Under the pieces are notes generated by a model, which saw only the letters and a program-made list of their open reading frames with translations, was not told the origin of the DNA and did not search any database. A stretch of 64,000 bases of DNA from Bacteroidaceae bacterium (GTDB lineage Bacteria; Bacteroidota; Bacteroidia; Bacteroidales; Bacteroidaceae): NCBI GenBank assembly GCA_017619585.1, contig JAFZSA010000031.1, positions 1 through 64,000 of the forward strand, written 5' to 3'. This document shows positions 25,684 to 35,600 of this stretch, in pieces. Every line of letters starts with the position of its first letter. Position 1 is the stretch's first letter. The translations under genes were made by a program, and so were the position numbers.

Positions 25684-27996
25684 ATGAGTCGACTGTCATT
25701 CTTAATCCTTCTGCTGCTCCCCATCAGGTTATGGGCGGTCAGCTTGGGTGATACTGATATATACCCTCGGTATCTCTATCCGGTAGGAACGGCAGTGGGT
25801 TCTGGTAGTGATTATGCTTTTTGGCAGCAGGGAACGGATAGTGGCATCTATCATGGACGACTTTCCCTTCAGGAGGGAACGTTGAGCTTTCACAGTCAGC
25901 CCTACTATAAAGCAGTAAATGTACTTCCTGTTCAAGAGCGTCTGAGTACACAACAGTCCGCAGGCGACAAGAAACTCTACTATAGCATTTCTACCGACAG
26001 GTGCTCTTATGCACCTGGTCAGCAGGTCACCTTTACGCTCTCTGCTACACCAGCTGCTGGCATGAGGGTCAGGTATAGGCATTTGGCAGATGTGGTTGCA
26101 GACACCGTTCTAACTACTAAAAGCTGGACGTGGATGCCTCCAGCCCAGGATTACCGTGGTTATATGGTAGAAGTTTATACTACCGATGGTACTTCCGACC
26201 TTATCCATGGTACCATAGCTGTAGATGTTTCTTCTGATTGGGTGCGCTTTCCCCGTTATGGCTTTGTGGCCACCTTCGGTAGTGATAAGACCATTTCGAA
26301 AGTCCGTTCAGAGATGACGTGGCTTAATCGTTGCCATATCAATGCCGTGCAGTTTCAGGATTGGCATTTCAGTCACGACTGGCCTCTGGGCGGTACGCGC
26401 GAGAAACCTCTTTCCACTTACAAGGATATTGCCAACCGTACCATATATACCAGTGCTGTCAAGAACTATATCAAACGTCAGCATGAGTTGGGTATGAAGA
26501 GTTTCTTCTATAACCTTTGTTTTGGCGTTTTGGACGGATATGAGTCGAGAGGCGTCAGTGAGGAATGGCTGCTATTCAAGGATCAGAATCATACCCGGAA
26601 GGACAAACATGACCTGCCAGACGATTGGAAGAGTGACATCTATCTGGCTAATCCCGCCAATACCCAGTGGCAGGATTATCTGGCTCAGCGTAATGATGAT
26701 GTCTATGCCTGCCTTGATTTCGATGGCTATCAGATAGACCAGTTGGGCAACCGTGGAACCCTTTATGATTATTTTGGCAGCAAGATTAATCTTACCAGCG
26801 GCTATGCCTCCTTTATTCAGGCTATGAAGCAGCGCCATCCCGAGAAACGCCTCGTTATGAATGCTGTGTCGGAGTATGGGGCCTCAGAGATAGGTAAAAC
26901 CAGAAAGGTGGATTGTTTTTATAACGAAGTCTGGGGGTGTCACAGTAACGATGCCTTGACAAATGCAGAGGGTAAGTTCTCTAATCTGAAGACCATCATC
27001 CAGAATAACCGCTCCTATAATGCAACCTTGCAGACTGTCTTTGCTGCCTATATGAACTATTGCTGCGACAATAGCAACTTCAATGTTCCAGGTGTAGTTA
27101 TGGCAGATGCCGTTATGTTTGCCTTAGGCGGTTCGCATTTGGAGTTAGGCGGCGACCATATGCTTTGTCGGGAGTATTTTCCCTATACAGGACAGAAGAT
27201 GACAGCCCAGCTGGAGGACTGGATGACCCGTTATTATGATTTCCTGACTGCATACGAGAATCTTCTGCGTGGTGAATGGACGGAAAATACTACCATTAAG
27301 GTAACGGCCCGTGGCGTTACTGTAAACAAATGGGAGCCCGTCAACCAACAGATAACGCAGATAGCCCGTAATGTGGAGGGACGTAAGGTTATTCACCTGC
27401 TCAACTTCTGCACTCAGGAGAGCAGTGAGGTGACGGATCCTAACTATCTGCTTTGTTGGCACGACAGGGACGGCCTGCGTCCTTGGCCTGTAGAACATAA
27501 GGAACTCTCTCTTACTGTTACGGGTTTAAGCGGGGTGGGTAAGATTCGTAGGCTCTGGGTTGCCTCTCCCGATTATCTGGGTGGTGCTGTGCAGGAGATA
27601 ACAGACTACACACTCTCTTCAAGTACATTGCGTTTCACCCTTCCTGCTCTTCAGTTCTGGAGTATGATTATTCTTGAGCCGGAGACATCTACTACAGCAG
27701 ATAATACTGTTTATGGTCCTTCTGATTCTGATACGGATGTTGATGTTACTACTTCCAACCCTCTGATTGCATCGGAGGGTCAAACATGGCATTTCCCCAT
27801 GGAGGGTATCTTTGATGCTACTGTCAATCTGCAGGCTGGTTTTCTTACCTTTACGGGTGATGCCGTAGATGATCTGATACAAGTACCTTTGCAACCCTTG
27901 TCTACATCGGGATGCGGCTTTAGGCTCTCAGGAGTTCCTGCTACAACTCGGTCCCGTGGTATCATAGTTCAGAAAGGTCGCAAGTCCATAAAGTAA
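25684..27996 (+). CDS. Glycoside hydrolase family 66 protein (dextranase-like)
   Basis: Probably cleaves alpha-1,6-glucan (dextran or isomalto-oligosaccharides). 770 aa with a signal peptide (LSFLILLLLPIRLWAV), an N-terminal beta domain (about 90-185) and a TIM barrel from about residue 190. The GH66 catalytic pair is expected at Asp352 (DGYQIDQLG) and Glu415 (YNEVWG). A C-terminal beta domain ends in GFRLSGVP...RGIIVQKGRKSIK, which resembles the sorting tails of type IX cargo, so the enzyme is likely at the cell surface. It starts 20 bp behind cca and is followed after 10 bp by a WYL regulator. Confidence 0.82.
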   Translation: MSRLSFLILLLLPIRLWAVSLGDTDIYPRYLYPVGTAVGSGSDYAFWQQGTDSGIYHGRLSLQEGTLSFHSQPYYKAVNVLPVQERLSTQQSAGDKKLYYSISTDRCSYAPGQQVTFTLSATPAAGMRVRYRHLADVVADTVLTTKSWTWMPPAQDYRGYMVEVYTTDGTSDLIHGTIAVDVSSDWVRFPRYGFVATFGSDKTISKVRSEMTWLNRCHINAVQFQDWHFSHDWPLGGTREKPLSTYKDIANRTIYTSAVKNYIKRQHELGMKSFFYNLCFGVLDGYESRGVSEEWLLFKDQNHTRKDKHDLPDDWKSDIYLANPANTQWQDYLAQRNDDVYACLDFDGYQIDQLGNRGTLYDYFGSKINLTSGYASFIQAMKQRHPEKRLVMNAVSEYGASEIGKTRKVDCFYNEVWGCHSNDALTNAEGKFSNLKTIIQNNRSYNATLQTVFAAYMNYCCDNSNFNVPGVVMADAVMFALGGSHLELGGDHMLCREYFPYTGQKMTAQLEDWMTRYYDFLTAYENLLRGEWTENTTIKVTARGVTVNKWEPVNQQITQIARNVEGRKVIHLLNFCTQESSEVTDPNYLLCWHDRDGLRPWPVEHKELSLTVTGLSGVGKIRRLWVASPDYLGGAVQEITDYTLSSSTLRFTLPALQFWSMIILEPETSTTADNTVYGPSDSDTDVDVTTSNPLIASEGQTWHFPMEGIFDATVNLQAGFLTFTGDAVDDLIQVPLQPLSTSGCGFRLSGVPATTRSRGIIVQKGRKSIK

Positions 27997-28006
27997 AGTA
28001 GTCTAT

Positions 28007-28948
28007 ATGAAAATACCTTCGTTGTTCAAGGAATATATCTGGCTGGTAGAAACCATCTATCAGGCAGGGAGAATATCATTTGCCGATATTAGCCGGAAGT
28101 GGAGTAAAAGAGAAGAAAGTGGCGGATTGCCGCTTCCACGCACTACGTTCAATCGTCACAGGGATGCTATCCAGGATATGTTTGGTGTTATCATAGAGTG
28201 CGACCGTAAGGACGGATACCGTTATTACATATATAATAAGGAAGTGCTGAATAACAACAGTGTTGCCAACTGGTTGTTCAGTACACTGAGCGTAGGTAAT
28301 ATGTTGGACGAGAATGTGGGACTGCAGGGACGTATCCTGCTTGAGAGTATCCCCTCTGGCGGTGTTCGTCTGAGGCGTATCATTAAGGCTATGCGCCAGG
28401 GGTGCAAGATGCAGATGACGTATCGTAAATACAGTTCGGCAACGGACAAGACCTATCTGGCAGCCCCTTACTGTGTGAAGTTGTTTAAACGACGCTGGTA
28501 TGTGCTGACAAAGGTAGACCGACCGGTTAAGGATGGTGCCCCAGGGCAAGTGGAGTCATCTATGGCAGTGTTCTCTTTGGACCGCATTGTAGATATCCAG
28601 TTGCATCAGGAAAAGTTCACCATGGATGCCGACTTTGATGCGGATGCTTATTTTGCCCAAAGCTTTGGCATTATGGTGGATAATACCATAGAGTCCGAAA
28701 GAATTGTGCTGCGTGCGTATGGGATGGAGAGGTTCTACCTGAGGGATTTGCCTTTACATCCATCACAACGCGAGTTAAGTGCCACGGACGAGTATGCCGA
28801 CTTTGAGCTGTTCCTGAGTCCGACATCCGACTTCAAAGCTCATCTGCTTTCAAGGGGTGAATGGTTACAGGTTATCCAACCCCAATGGCTGGCCAATGAT
28901 ATCCGGAATTGGCTTCAGGCAGCTATTCAGAAATATAAAAAGGAATAA
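28007..28948 (+). CDS. WYL-domain transcriptional regulator
   Basis: 313 aa. N-terminal winged-helix-like part (residues about 1-75; FADISRKWSK and LPRTTFNRHRDAIQDMFG), then a WYL domain (about 125-215) with YRKYSSATDKTYLAAPYCVKLFKRRWYVL, and a C-terminal WCX-like part. WYL domains sense small ligands, in some cases nucleic acids. Spacing of 10 bp to the GH66 gene suggests co-transcription, but many such genes are stand-alone in this phylum, so a link to glucan use is only possible. A terminator follows. Confidence 0.85.
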   Translation: MKIPSLFKEYIWLVETIYQAGRISFADISRKWSKREESGGLPLPRTTFNRHRDAIQDMFGVIIECDRKDGYRYYIYNKEVLNNNSVANWLFSTLSVGNMLDENVGLQGRILLESIPSGGVRLRRIIKAMRQGCKMQMTYRKYSSATDKTYLAAPYCVKLFKRRWYVLTKVDRPVKDGAPGQVESSMAVFSLDRIVDIQLHQEKFTMDADFDADAYFAQSFGIMVDNTIESERIVLRAYGMERFYLRDLPLHPSQRELSATDEYADFELFLSPTSDFKAHLLSRGEWLQVIQPQWLANDIRNWLQAAIQKYKKE

Positions 28949-28954
28949 AGAAAA

Positions 28955-28984
28955 AGAGGCAAGTTTCAGCACTTGCCTCTTTCC
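28955..28984 (+). terminator. Terminator after the WYL gene
   Basis: AGAGGCAAG (28955-28963) pairs with CTTGCCTCT (28972-28980), followed by a short T stretch. Confidence 0.7.
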
Positions 28985-28993
28985 GTTATTCTC

Positions 28994-29108
28994 AAGTTCA
29001 TAATTCATAGTTCATAGTTCATAGTTTACGCTAACCCCTAACCTCTAACCTCTAACCTTTAACCGCTAACTATGTCTCCCCTCCATTACGGGAGGGGCAG
29101 GGGGTGGG
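28994..29108. repeat. Heptamer arrays and a REP-like element between convergent genes
   Basis: Five TAGTTCA-type units (28994-29028), six GCTAACC-type units (29030-29071), then the palindrome CTCCCCTCCATTACGGGAGGGG with a G-rich flank (about 29076-29106). Confidence 0.85.
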
Positions 29109-29112
29109 TCCG

Positions 29113-29712
29113 CTACTCTTCTTTCTCCCCTTTCTTCTTGACCAGATATTTGAAGTCCTCCTCATCAGTAGGTTGGAAGGTGAGAACCCATGCTCCGTCT
29201 TCCCAGCCTGCAAGCTGAACCTCCAAGGCCCCGGAAGGGGAGAGGTATAGGTAGCAGCACTTGGCATCATAGTCAGGGAATCTTAAATCGCCCTGCAAGA
29301 TGAATCCGTTGCGTACCACCTCATCTTCTATGGGTTCGAAGGGCATAGACCCATAATATTGGAAAGATACATACTTGAGGTAGTTACCCTTGGCATCTTC
29401 AAAGTAATAGGTGTTCTTCAGATTTCCCTTGATGAAGGTGCGTTTCCATCGTCCTGTTCCTGCATCGTAGTCTAATGAGTCGGGATTTTCTATATCCCAG
29501 TCGCTGCAGTTAATCTCCATGTGGCGTTCCAAATCCTCAACCATAGCATCCCATGGGAGGAAGGGCCTCAAGACAATAGAGTCCAAGTCAATGATTATGG
29601 TAGCAGTATCCATTATGGTCAGGTCATCATTAGGCTTGCTCTTGCATCCGCTGAAGACAGAACTAATAATCATACTGCATACCAGTACAATGAGGAGAAG
29701 TAGTTTTTTCAT
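29113..29712 (-). CDS. Lipoprotein, unknown function
   Basis: 199 aa with a lipoprotein signal: LLLLIVLVCSMIISSVFSGC, modified Cys at residue 23. The mature part is acidic with several Trp/Tyr-rich beta-like stretches (RWKRTFIKGNLKNTYYFEDAKGNYLKYVSFQYYG) and a charged C-terminus. I recognise no family. It is transcribed alone, divergent from the GH78 gene. Confidence 0.78.
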   Translation of the reverse strand: MKKLLLLIVLVCSMIISSVFSGCKSKPNDDLTIMDTATIIIDLDSIVLRPFLPWDAMVEDLERHMEINCSDWDIENPDSLDYDAGTGRWKRTFIKGNLKNTYYFEDAKGNYLKYVSFQYYGSMPFEPIEDEVVRNGFILQGDLRFPDYDAKCCYLYLSPSGALEVQLAGWEDGAWVLTFQPTDEEDFKYLVKKKGEKEE

Positions 29713-29756
29713 ATATTAAAGTAGTTTGTTCTTGGTCTACCTTCATTTTTGAGTCG

Positions 29757-29764
29757 CAAAGGTA
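29757..29764 (-). promoter_or_regulatory. -7 element of the lipoprotein gene
   Basis: TACCTTTG on the minus strand, 45 bp before the ATG; no clear -33 element. On the plus strand TAATTTTG (29891-29898) may serve the GH78 gene. Confidence 0.45.
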
Positions 29765-29939
29765 CAAATAATAATTAAATAACCTTGCTTTTAAGGAAAA
29801 AAAAGCAGCCTTTTATGTTAATTCTTGATAAAATCGTAATTTTCAATGTGTTTGTATCAAATTTTAAGGGTAAAAACATGGTTTTGTTTATAATTTTGTC
29901 CCAGAAAGAAATAAAATGATAAGAATGAAATTCTGAAAT

Positions 29940-32558
29940 ATGGAAAGAAGGTTGACTATTTCTTGCGTAGCCGTTTTGTTGCTTGCGCAGAATGTGATGG
30001 CATGGTATGGTGACGGCAAACTTACATCCCCCTTGCCAGATAAGGCATGGGATTGTTCGGCATGGTTGTCTGTGGTAGATGCCCCTGTAGTAACAGGTGT
30101 GGTGAACGATGGTACACGCGCTGCCGACGGTGCCAGTTGGTTTGTATCCGAAATTGTCAACTCTAAGAAGGTGAAGAAGGCCATCTGGATGACGTCCGGT
30201 TTGGGAACCTATGATCTTTATGTCAATCACAGTCTTATTGGTGACGAAGTCCTGAAGCCTGGCTTCACGCATTACCAGAAAACCAAGTACTCCTTTACCT
30301 ATGATGTTACAAAAGCTTTCCGGCGCGAGGTAGGGCAGAAGAACGAACTCTCTGTACAGGTCACTCCTGGTTGGTGGGCCGACAAGATTATCACTCCTGG
30401 CGGTCATGATGGCATGATTGGTAAGAAGGTTGCTTTCAGAGGCGTGCTTTGCCTGACCTATGCCGACGGTTCGGAGGAATACTTCGGTACGAACCAGAAA
30501 GACTGGAAGGCTGGAGTGGCAGGTCCTGTCACCCATGCAGCCATCTTTGACGGTGAGGACTGTGATACTCACATGCCAGGAGCATGGTGGGAATCGGATA
30601 GACTTTCGCAGCCGGAAATTAATGAAGAGTTCAAGGGAAAGATTTTCCCCACTGATGGTGCCGAGGTATATCATCGCTGGGACCTTGCTCTCTCTCCCGT
30701 TAGAGCTTATACGTGGAATGGAACGACTGGTTCTACCGACGACCAGTACGGCAAGGTCAACATAGTGCAGGAGTTTGAATCTGGTAAGCCTATGGTTGTC
30801 CGTCCCGGTGAGACTTTAGTCATTGACTTCGGACAGAACACCTCTGCTGTTCCCGCCTTTATGTTCAAGGCTAAGGAGGGTACAGTGCTGACCTGTCTGC
30901 CGGCAGAGCTTCTCAACGATGGCAATGGTGCCAAGAGTAGGGGAATGGATGGACCTGAAGGAAGTGTACATCGTCTTAACCTCCGCATTCCTGACACGGG
31001 TATGCAGCTTCATTATACCTTTAATTATATTATACGTTGCTTTTTTAAACGTCATCCCGATTATTCTTTTTACTGTCCTCGTAGCACTTTCTTCGGCTAC
31101 CGCTATCTGTCTATAACGGCAACGAATGAAGTCACCATCCGCAGAGTCGAGTCTATTCCCGTTACTTCCATCACTAAAGAAATGGAGATTGGTACCATCC
31201 AGACAGGTAATGAACTGATCAACAAGCTTATTTCCAATACCCAGTGGGGACAGCGTTCCAACTATCTGAGTGTTCCTACCGACTGTCCGCAACGTAACGA
31301 ACGTCTGGGTTGGACGGCAGATACGCAGGTCTTTACTGAGACGGGAACTTTCTTTGCCAATACCGACCGATTTTTCCATAAGTGGATGCGAGACATGCGT
31401 GACACTCAGTCCTCCACAGGTGCTTTCCCCGGTGTGGCACCCTTGGCTCAGTACGGTGCCGGTGACGGTCAGGGACATGGCGATATGATGCGCTTAGGTT
31501 GGGCTGATGCCGGCATCATTGTGCCTTGGACGGTTTGGAAACAGTTTGGCGACTGTAGTATCGTCGAGGAGAACTGGGAGTCGATGAACCGCTTCATGAA
31601 TCATATCTATGAGACCAAGTACGAGCATACTGCCATGACATCAGAGAACGGTAACTATCAGTGGGCTGATTGGTTGAGCTATGAGCCGCTGGAGAGTTGC
31701 AGTGGTCGCAGCCATCAGAATGGTCAGCCCAAGCCCGAGACTATTGATTACTGGAATTACCTCAGTGCTTCCTATTGGGCCATTGATGCAGGGATGATGT
31801 GCGACATGGCTCGTGCCACAGGACGTGATACTGCACCTTATGAGAAGATGCTTGCCGAGGCAAAGGATTATATCCGTGAAAAGTTCCTGAATGCCGATGG
31901 TACCTTCAAGACAGAGATTCTGAATACCATGCAGACACCCGCCCTCTTTGCCTTGAAGAACCATGTTGTCAGCGGTGCTGCCAAAGAGGCTATGCAGGAG
32001 CGCTTACGTCAGAATTTTGCAGACCACGGCAACTGCCTACAGACAGGTTTTCTGGGTACCAGTATCCTGATGCAGACGCTCACGGAGAATGGTATGTCGG
32101 ATATTGCCTACGAGTTGCTTTTCCAGCGCAAGAACCCCAGCTGGTTGTATTCTATAGACAATGGTGCTACCACCATTTGGGAACGTTGGAACAGCTATAT
32201 GAAAGACAGTGGCATGGGTCCGCGCGGTATGAACAGTTTCAACCACTATGCCTATGGTTGTGTATGCGAATGGATTTGGGAGACGGCTGCTGGTATAGCG
32301 GCTGATTCTAAGCAGCCAGGCTTCAAGCATATCATCATGGCTCCCGTTCCCGACAAGCGCTTAGGATTCCTGAAAGCTGAATACAAGAGTGCTGCCGGCA
32401 CCATCAAGAGCGAGTGGAAGTATAAGGGCAGCAAATGGATTTGGAAGTTCACTATCCCCAAGGGTGCTACCGCCAAGGTTACGTTGCCGGGAGAGACAAC
32501 TTCCAAAGAGTATGGAGCAGGAAGTTATACGATAAGGATCACCGAAGGTGGAAGATGA
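29940..32558 (+). CDS. Alpha-L-rhamnosidase, GH78 family
   Basis: Releases terminal L-rhamnose from plant polysaccharides (for example rhamnogalacturonan) or glycosides. 872 aa with a signal peptide (SCVAVLLLAQNVMAW), N-terminal beta-sandwich domains, then the (alpha/alpha)6 catalytic barrel. The family signature DCPQRNERLGWTADTQVF starts at Asp448, and WERWNSY plus NSFNHYAYG follow near the C-terminus. An A+T-rich stretch at about 31018-31075 encodes an unusual loop (FNYIIRCFFKRHPDYSFYCPR) before FFGYRYL. It is probably periplasmic. No SusC/SusD pair lies next to it, so it is an isolated polysaccharide gene. Confidence 0.9.
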   Translation: MERRLTISCVAVLLLAQNVMAWYGDGKLTSPLPDKAWDCSAWLSVVDAPVVTGVVNDGTRAADGASWFVSEIVNSKKVKKAIWMTSGLGTYDLYVNHSLIGDEVLKPGFTHYQKTKYSFTYDVTKAFRREVGQKNELSVQVTPGWWADKIITPGGHDGMIGKKVAFRGVLCLTYADGSEEYFGTNQKDWKAGVAGPVTHAAIFDGEDCDTHMPGAWWESDRLSQPEINEEFKGKIFPTDGAEVYHRWDLALSPVRAYTWNGTTGSTDDQYGKVNIVQEFESGKPMVVRPGETLVIDFGQNTSAVPAFMFKAKEGTVLTCLPAELLNDGNGAKSRGMDGPEGSVHRLNLRIPDTGMQLHYTFNYIIRCFFKRHPDYSFYCPRSTFFGYRYLSITATNEVTIRRVESIPVTSITKEMEIGTIQTGNELINKLISNTQWGQRSNYLSVPTDCPQRNERLGWTADTQVFTETGTFFANTDRFFHKWMRDMRDTQSSTGAFPGVAPLAQYGAGDGQGHGDMMRLGWADAGIIVPWTVWKQFGDCSIVEENWESMNRFMNHIYETKYEHTAMTSENGNYQWADWLSYEPLESCSGRSHQNGQPKPETIDYWNYLSASYWAIDAGMMCDMARATGRDTAPYEKMLAEAKDYIREKFLNADGTFKTEILNTMQTPALFALKNHVVSGAAKEAMQERLRQNFADHGNCLQTGFLGTSILMQTLTENGMSDIAYELLFQRKNPSWLYSIDNGATTIWERWNSYMKDSGMGPRGMNSFNHYAYGCVCEWIWETAAGIAADSKQPGFKHIIMAPVPDKRLGFLKAEYKSAAGTIKSEWKYKGSKWIWKFTIPKGATAKVTLPGETTSKEYGAGSYTIRITEGGR

Positions 32559-32565
32559 AAATTAA

Positions 32566-32620
32566 ATTCAAAATTCAAAATTCAAAATTTTCGCTAACCG
32601 CTAACCTTTAATCGCTAACC
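32566..32620. repeat. AAATTCAA and GCTAACC repeats
   Basis: AT-rich 8-bp units (32566-32590) and four GCTAACC-type heptamers (32593-32620) behind the GH78 gene. Confidence 0.75.
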
Positions 32621-32660
32621 ACAATAAAAGGGAACGCTAATTTGCGTTCCCTTTTATTGT
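32621..32660. terminator. Bidirectional terminator between GH78 gene and sprA
   Basis: Perfect 17-bp arms (32621-32637 and 32644-32660) of ACAATAAAAGGGAACGC around a 6-base loop, A-rich on one side and T-rich on the other. It ends on the first base of the sprA stop codon, so it can serve both convergent genes. Confidence 0.9.
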
Positions 32661-35600
32661 TATCTTGTCAGAGAGAATTTCATGCTAAATCCGAAGTCCT
32701 GTGTGACGGTGGGGTAGCTGCTGCTGGAGAGCAGGGGCTGTGAACGCTGGCGGTCGTAGTAGATGCTCAGGGTTGCTAAGCGGCTCATAGAGTAATCCAA
32801 CTGGGCACTGGTCTTGAACGCCTTCTGTCCGCTTGTTGCCTCACAGAGGTTGGTCTGAATGTCGCGCTTGATAGCACTCTGGCTACGGATACTGAAGTCG
32901 AAGCGCATAGACAGGCTGTGTGCAAAGTTGTTCTTGCTATTACGACTGCTATTGTTGTTGTTATTGTTGTTGGCATTGTTCTGGTTGCCCTTTCCGTTCT
33001 TGTTGTTGGCACCGTTCTTATTATTGAGTCTGTTCCTTGCCTCCTGGCGTGCGCTGGCCTTCTTGGAGCGGAAGAGGCTTGACAGCTTGAAGTCGTTGAT
33101 CTTGTAGCCCCAGCCTATGACAAGGTCATTAGAGCCGGTCTCGTTCAACTGGGCACTGGTAAGACTAAGGTTCAGCACGCGGGTGGTGCGGTACTCCATC
33201 TTCAGGGTCATGTTGTTGTTGAACGTCATGTTCAGTCCCATAAGGGGTGCAAAGCTCTCGTTGATGCTGACAGAACTGATATCATACATTGACGATGGCT
33301 GATACTCGCCTGTTGTGGTGTTCTGTGAGAAACCTAATCCGTTGCCGGCTCCCATACATTCTACCCACGAACTGAGCGAGTTGTATGAACCTACGGCATA
33401 GATGCTCTTGTAGGCATGTGTCAGTGTAACGCTCTTGAAGTGGTCGCGTACCCAAGGTAGGTTACTCAGACCCTTGTAGTTCAGAGTCCAGTTGGGAAGC
33501 ATGCGTGTCAGGGATGGGAAGATGTCCAGTGAGCTGGAGCCTGTATAGGCATTCAGGAAGGCGGGAATCATCACATCTGGACCGTACTTGTTGACTGGAG
33601 CATCAGTCTCTGGGTTATAAGTGCCTGTCTTGCCTGTTCGGGCAGGGTACTTGATGCCGTTATAACGCTCGGCTACACGCTGCTGGTAGTAGTCCAGATT
33701 CTCGCGGAACTTCTGGAAAGGAGCGCTATAGTATCCGTTGCTGGCTGAACCGCCGCTGGCAAAGGCTGTCTTGATAGAGATGGTTGTGATGTTGAACGAA
33801 CCGCTATGAGTTGTGGGGATGAAACCCTCTGCATCGCGGTACATGTACTGGATGCTCCTGTTACGGTTGTGTGTGCGGCTCATGTTCAGGTCAAGCTTCA
33901 GGTCTGTGAAGGGTTCCAAGGACATCTTTACCTGCACGTCTTCTGTGGTGGCAGAGGTGGCGGGTGATGATACACCGTCCTCAGCCCCCATCAGCCATCC
34001 GCGTTCCTGAGCCGTGTCTATGTAGCTGTCGTTGACGAAACCCAGACCGAACCCGATACCGGGAGCCAGGAATCCGTTGTTCTTACCCTGACCTAACATG
34101 TCGCCAATCTCAGGACGGAAACCGGGCAGAGCCAGGTTATAGGTGTTACGGTAGGATATGCTGATGTTACGCATAGACATCAGGAAGCGTGCGCCAACCT
34201 GTGCCCAGTCATACCATTTATTCTCTGATAGGGCGGGCAGTGCTACCACGTTTAGTCTGATCTTTGTGGTATCCACGGGAGTCTTGCGCAGTACGATGGT
34301 GTTGTCGTCTTTCTTCTTATAATATATCTTGAAGGCGTGTCCGGCTGTGTCAAGGGCTGTTATGCGCAGGCGCTTGCTCTTCTGTCCGTGGTTGATGGTA
34401 ATGTTGCTATCAGGCAGTAGTGTCACCTCCTGGGCAAAGCCCTTCTTCTCGGGAGCCTTCTTCTGGCTAATGCCGTTCTTGTTGGTTTGCCTGTTGGTCT
34501 GTGCTGCCTTCTGGCGGGCAAGGATAGAGTCAACGGGCTCGCCAGTCTTCATAGCCTCCTCCTCAGCTTGTACTCGGGCATCCAGCTGTTTGCTTTTCTC
34601 CTTCTTCTTGGCATCCTTTTCTCTTTGCTTCTCCTGTTTTTTCTTGCTGGCCTCAGACTTGGCGTTCGAAGCAGAGAAGCGCTTGTTAGTTTCCTTCAGG
34701 AAGTTGCTGTGATTATAGATTTTCTCCAGATCAATCTTACTGTTGACATTGATGGTACGCTGGGTGTTGATGGTGTTGCCCAAAGTGGTACCATCCTCCA
34801 ATGTGCTACCTCTGCGCCAAGAGTAGTTGCTGTTGTAGGCAACATCGGCACTGAGCCAGTCTGTAACAGGAATCTTGTCGAAGGGCACCTTGTAGCTGAT
34901 CTGTACGCTCTGGTTGTAGTCCAGCGGACGGCCAAAGTGCAGCAGACTGTGCTTGATAGAATCCTTCCATGCCTGATACTGGTCGGGGTAGAGGTCTTTG
35001 TTGACCTGCATATAAGGTTCTTCAATCTCAGCCTTCGTAGAACTGTTGAAGCTGAAGTGCAGAGCCTTGAAGATATCCCAGCGGAGTTGGAAGCTACGGT
35101 TCCAGAGGAAGCTCTGGCTCCATGTGGCGGGGATAGAGGATGTGTTGCCCAGGTTCTCCAGGTCGCGTTCCTGTAGTTCGTAGTAGGTACGGTTGATGTC
35201 CGTATTGAAGGTGATGTTCTGGGGTACGTATGCCAGATTCTGTGCCTTCACAATATCCAGCCACTTGCTCTTGCCTTTTATCTTCTTGAAAGGCTCCCAG
35301 GGCTTCCAGTTGGGGCTCCAAGTGTAGTTCATACCGCCCTTCCAGTTGTACTCGTGCTCATAGACAATGGTCTGCCCGTAGGTGTTCTGTGACGAGTGGC
35401 TGTAGTTGAAGGTGAAGTTGGCAGGGTCATAGGGCATAGGATGCTTGCGTGTGGCAATGTTCACCTTGACGCCGCTGAAGCTGATGTTCTTGCTCACCTC
35501 CACATGGTTGGTCAGGTTGCTCAGCGAGTCGCGTTCTTTCTCGGTTGCCATGGCATCCAAAGCGTCAGAGAGCAACATGTCTGTATCAAATGGATTGTAC

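Noticed and set aside
31018..31075. Frameshift or pseudogene in the GH78 gene
   Set aside because: The A+T-rich loop looks odd, but the frame is open and catalytic motifs on both sides are intact.
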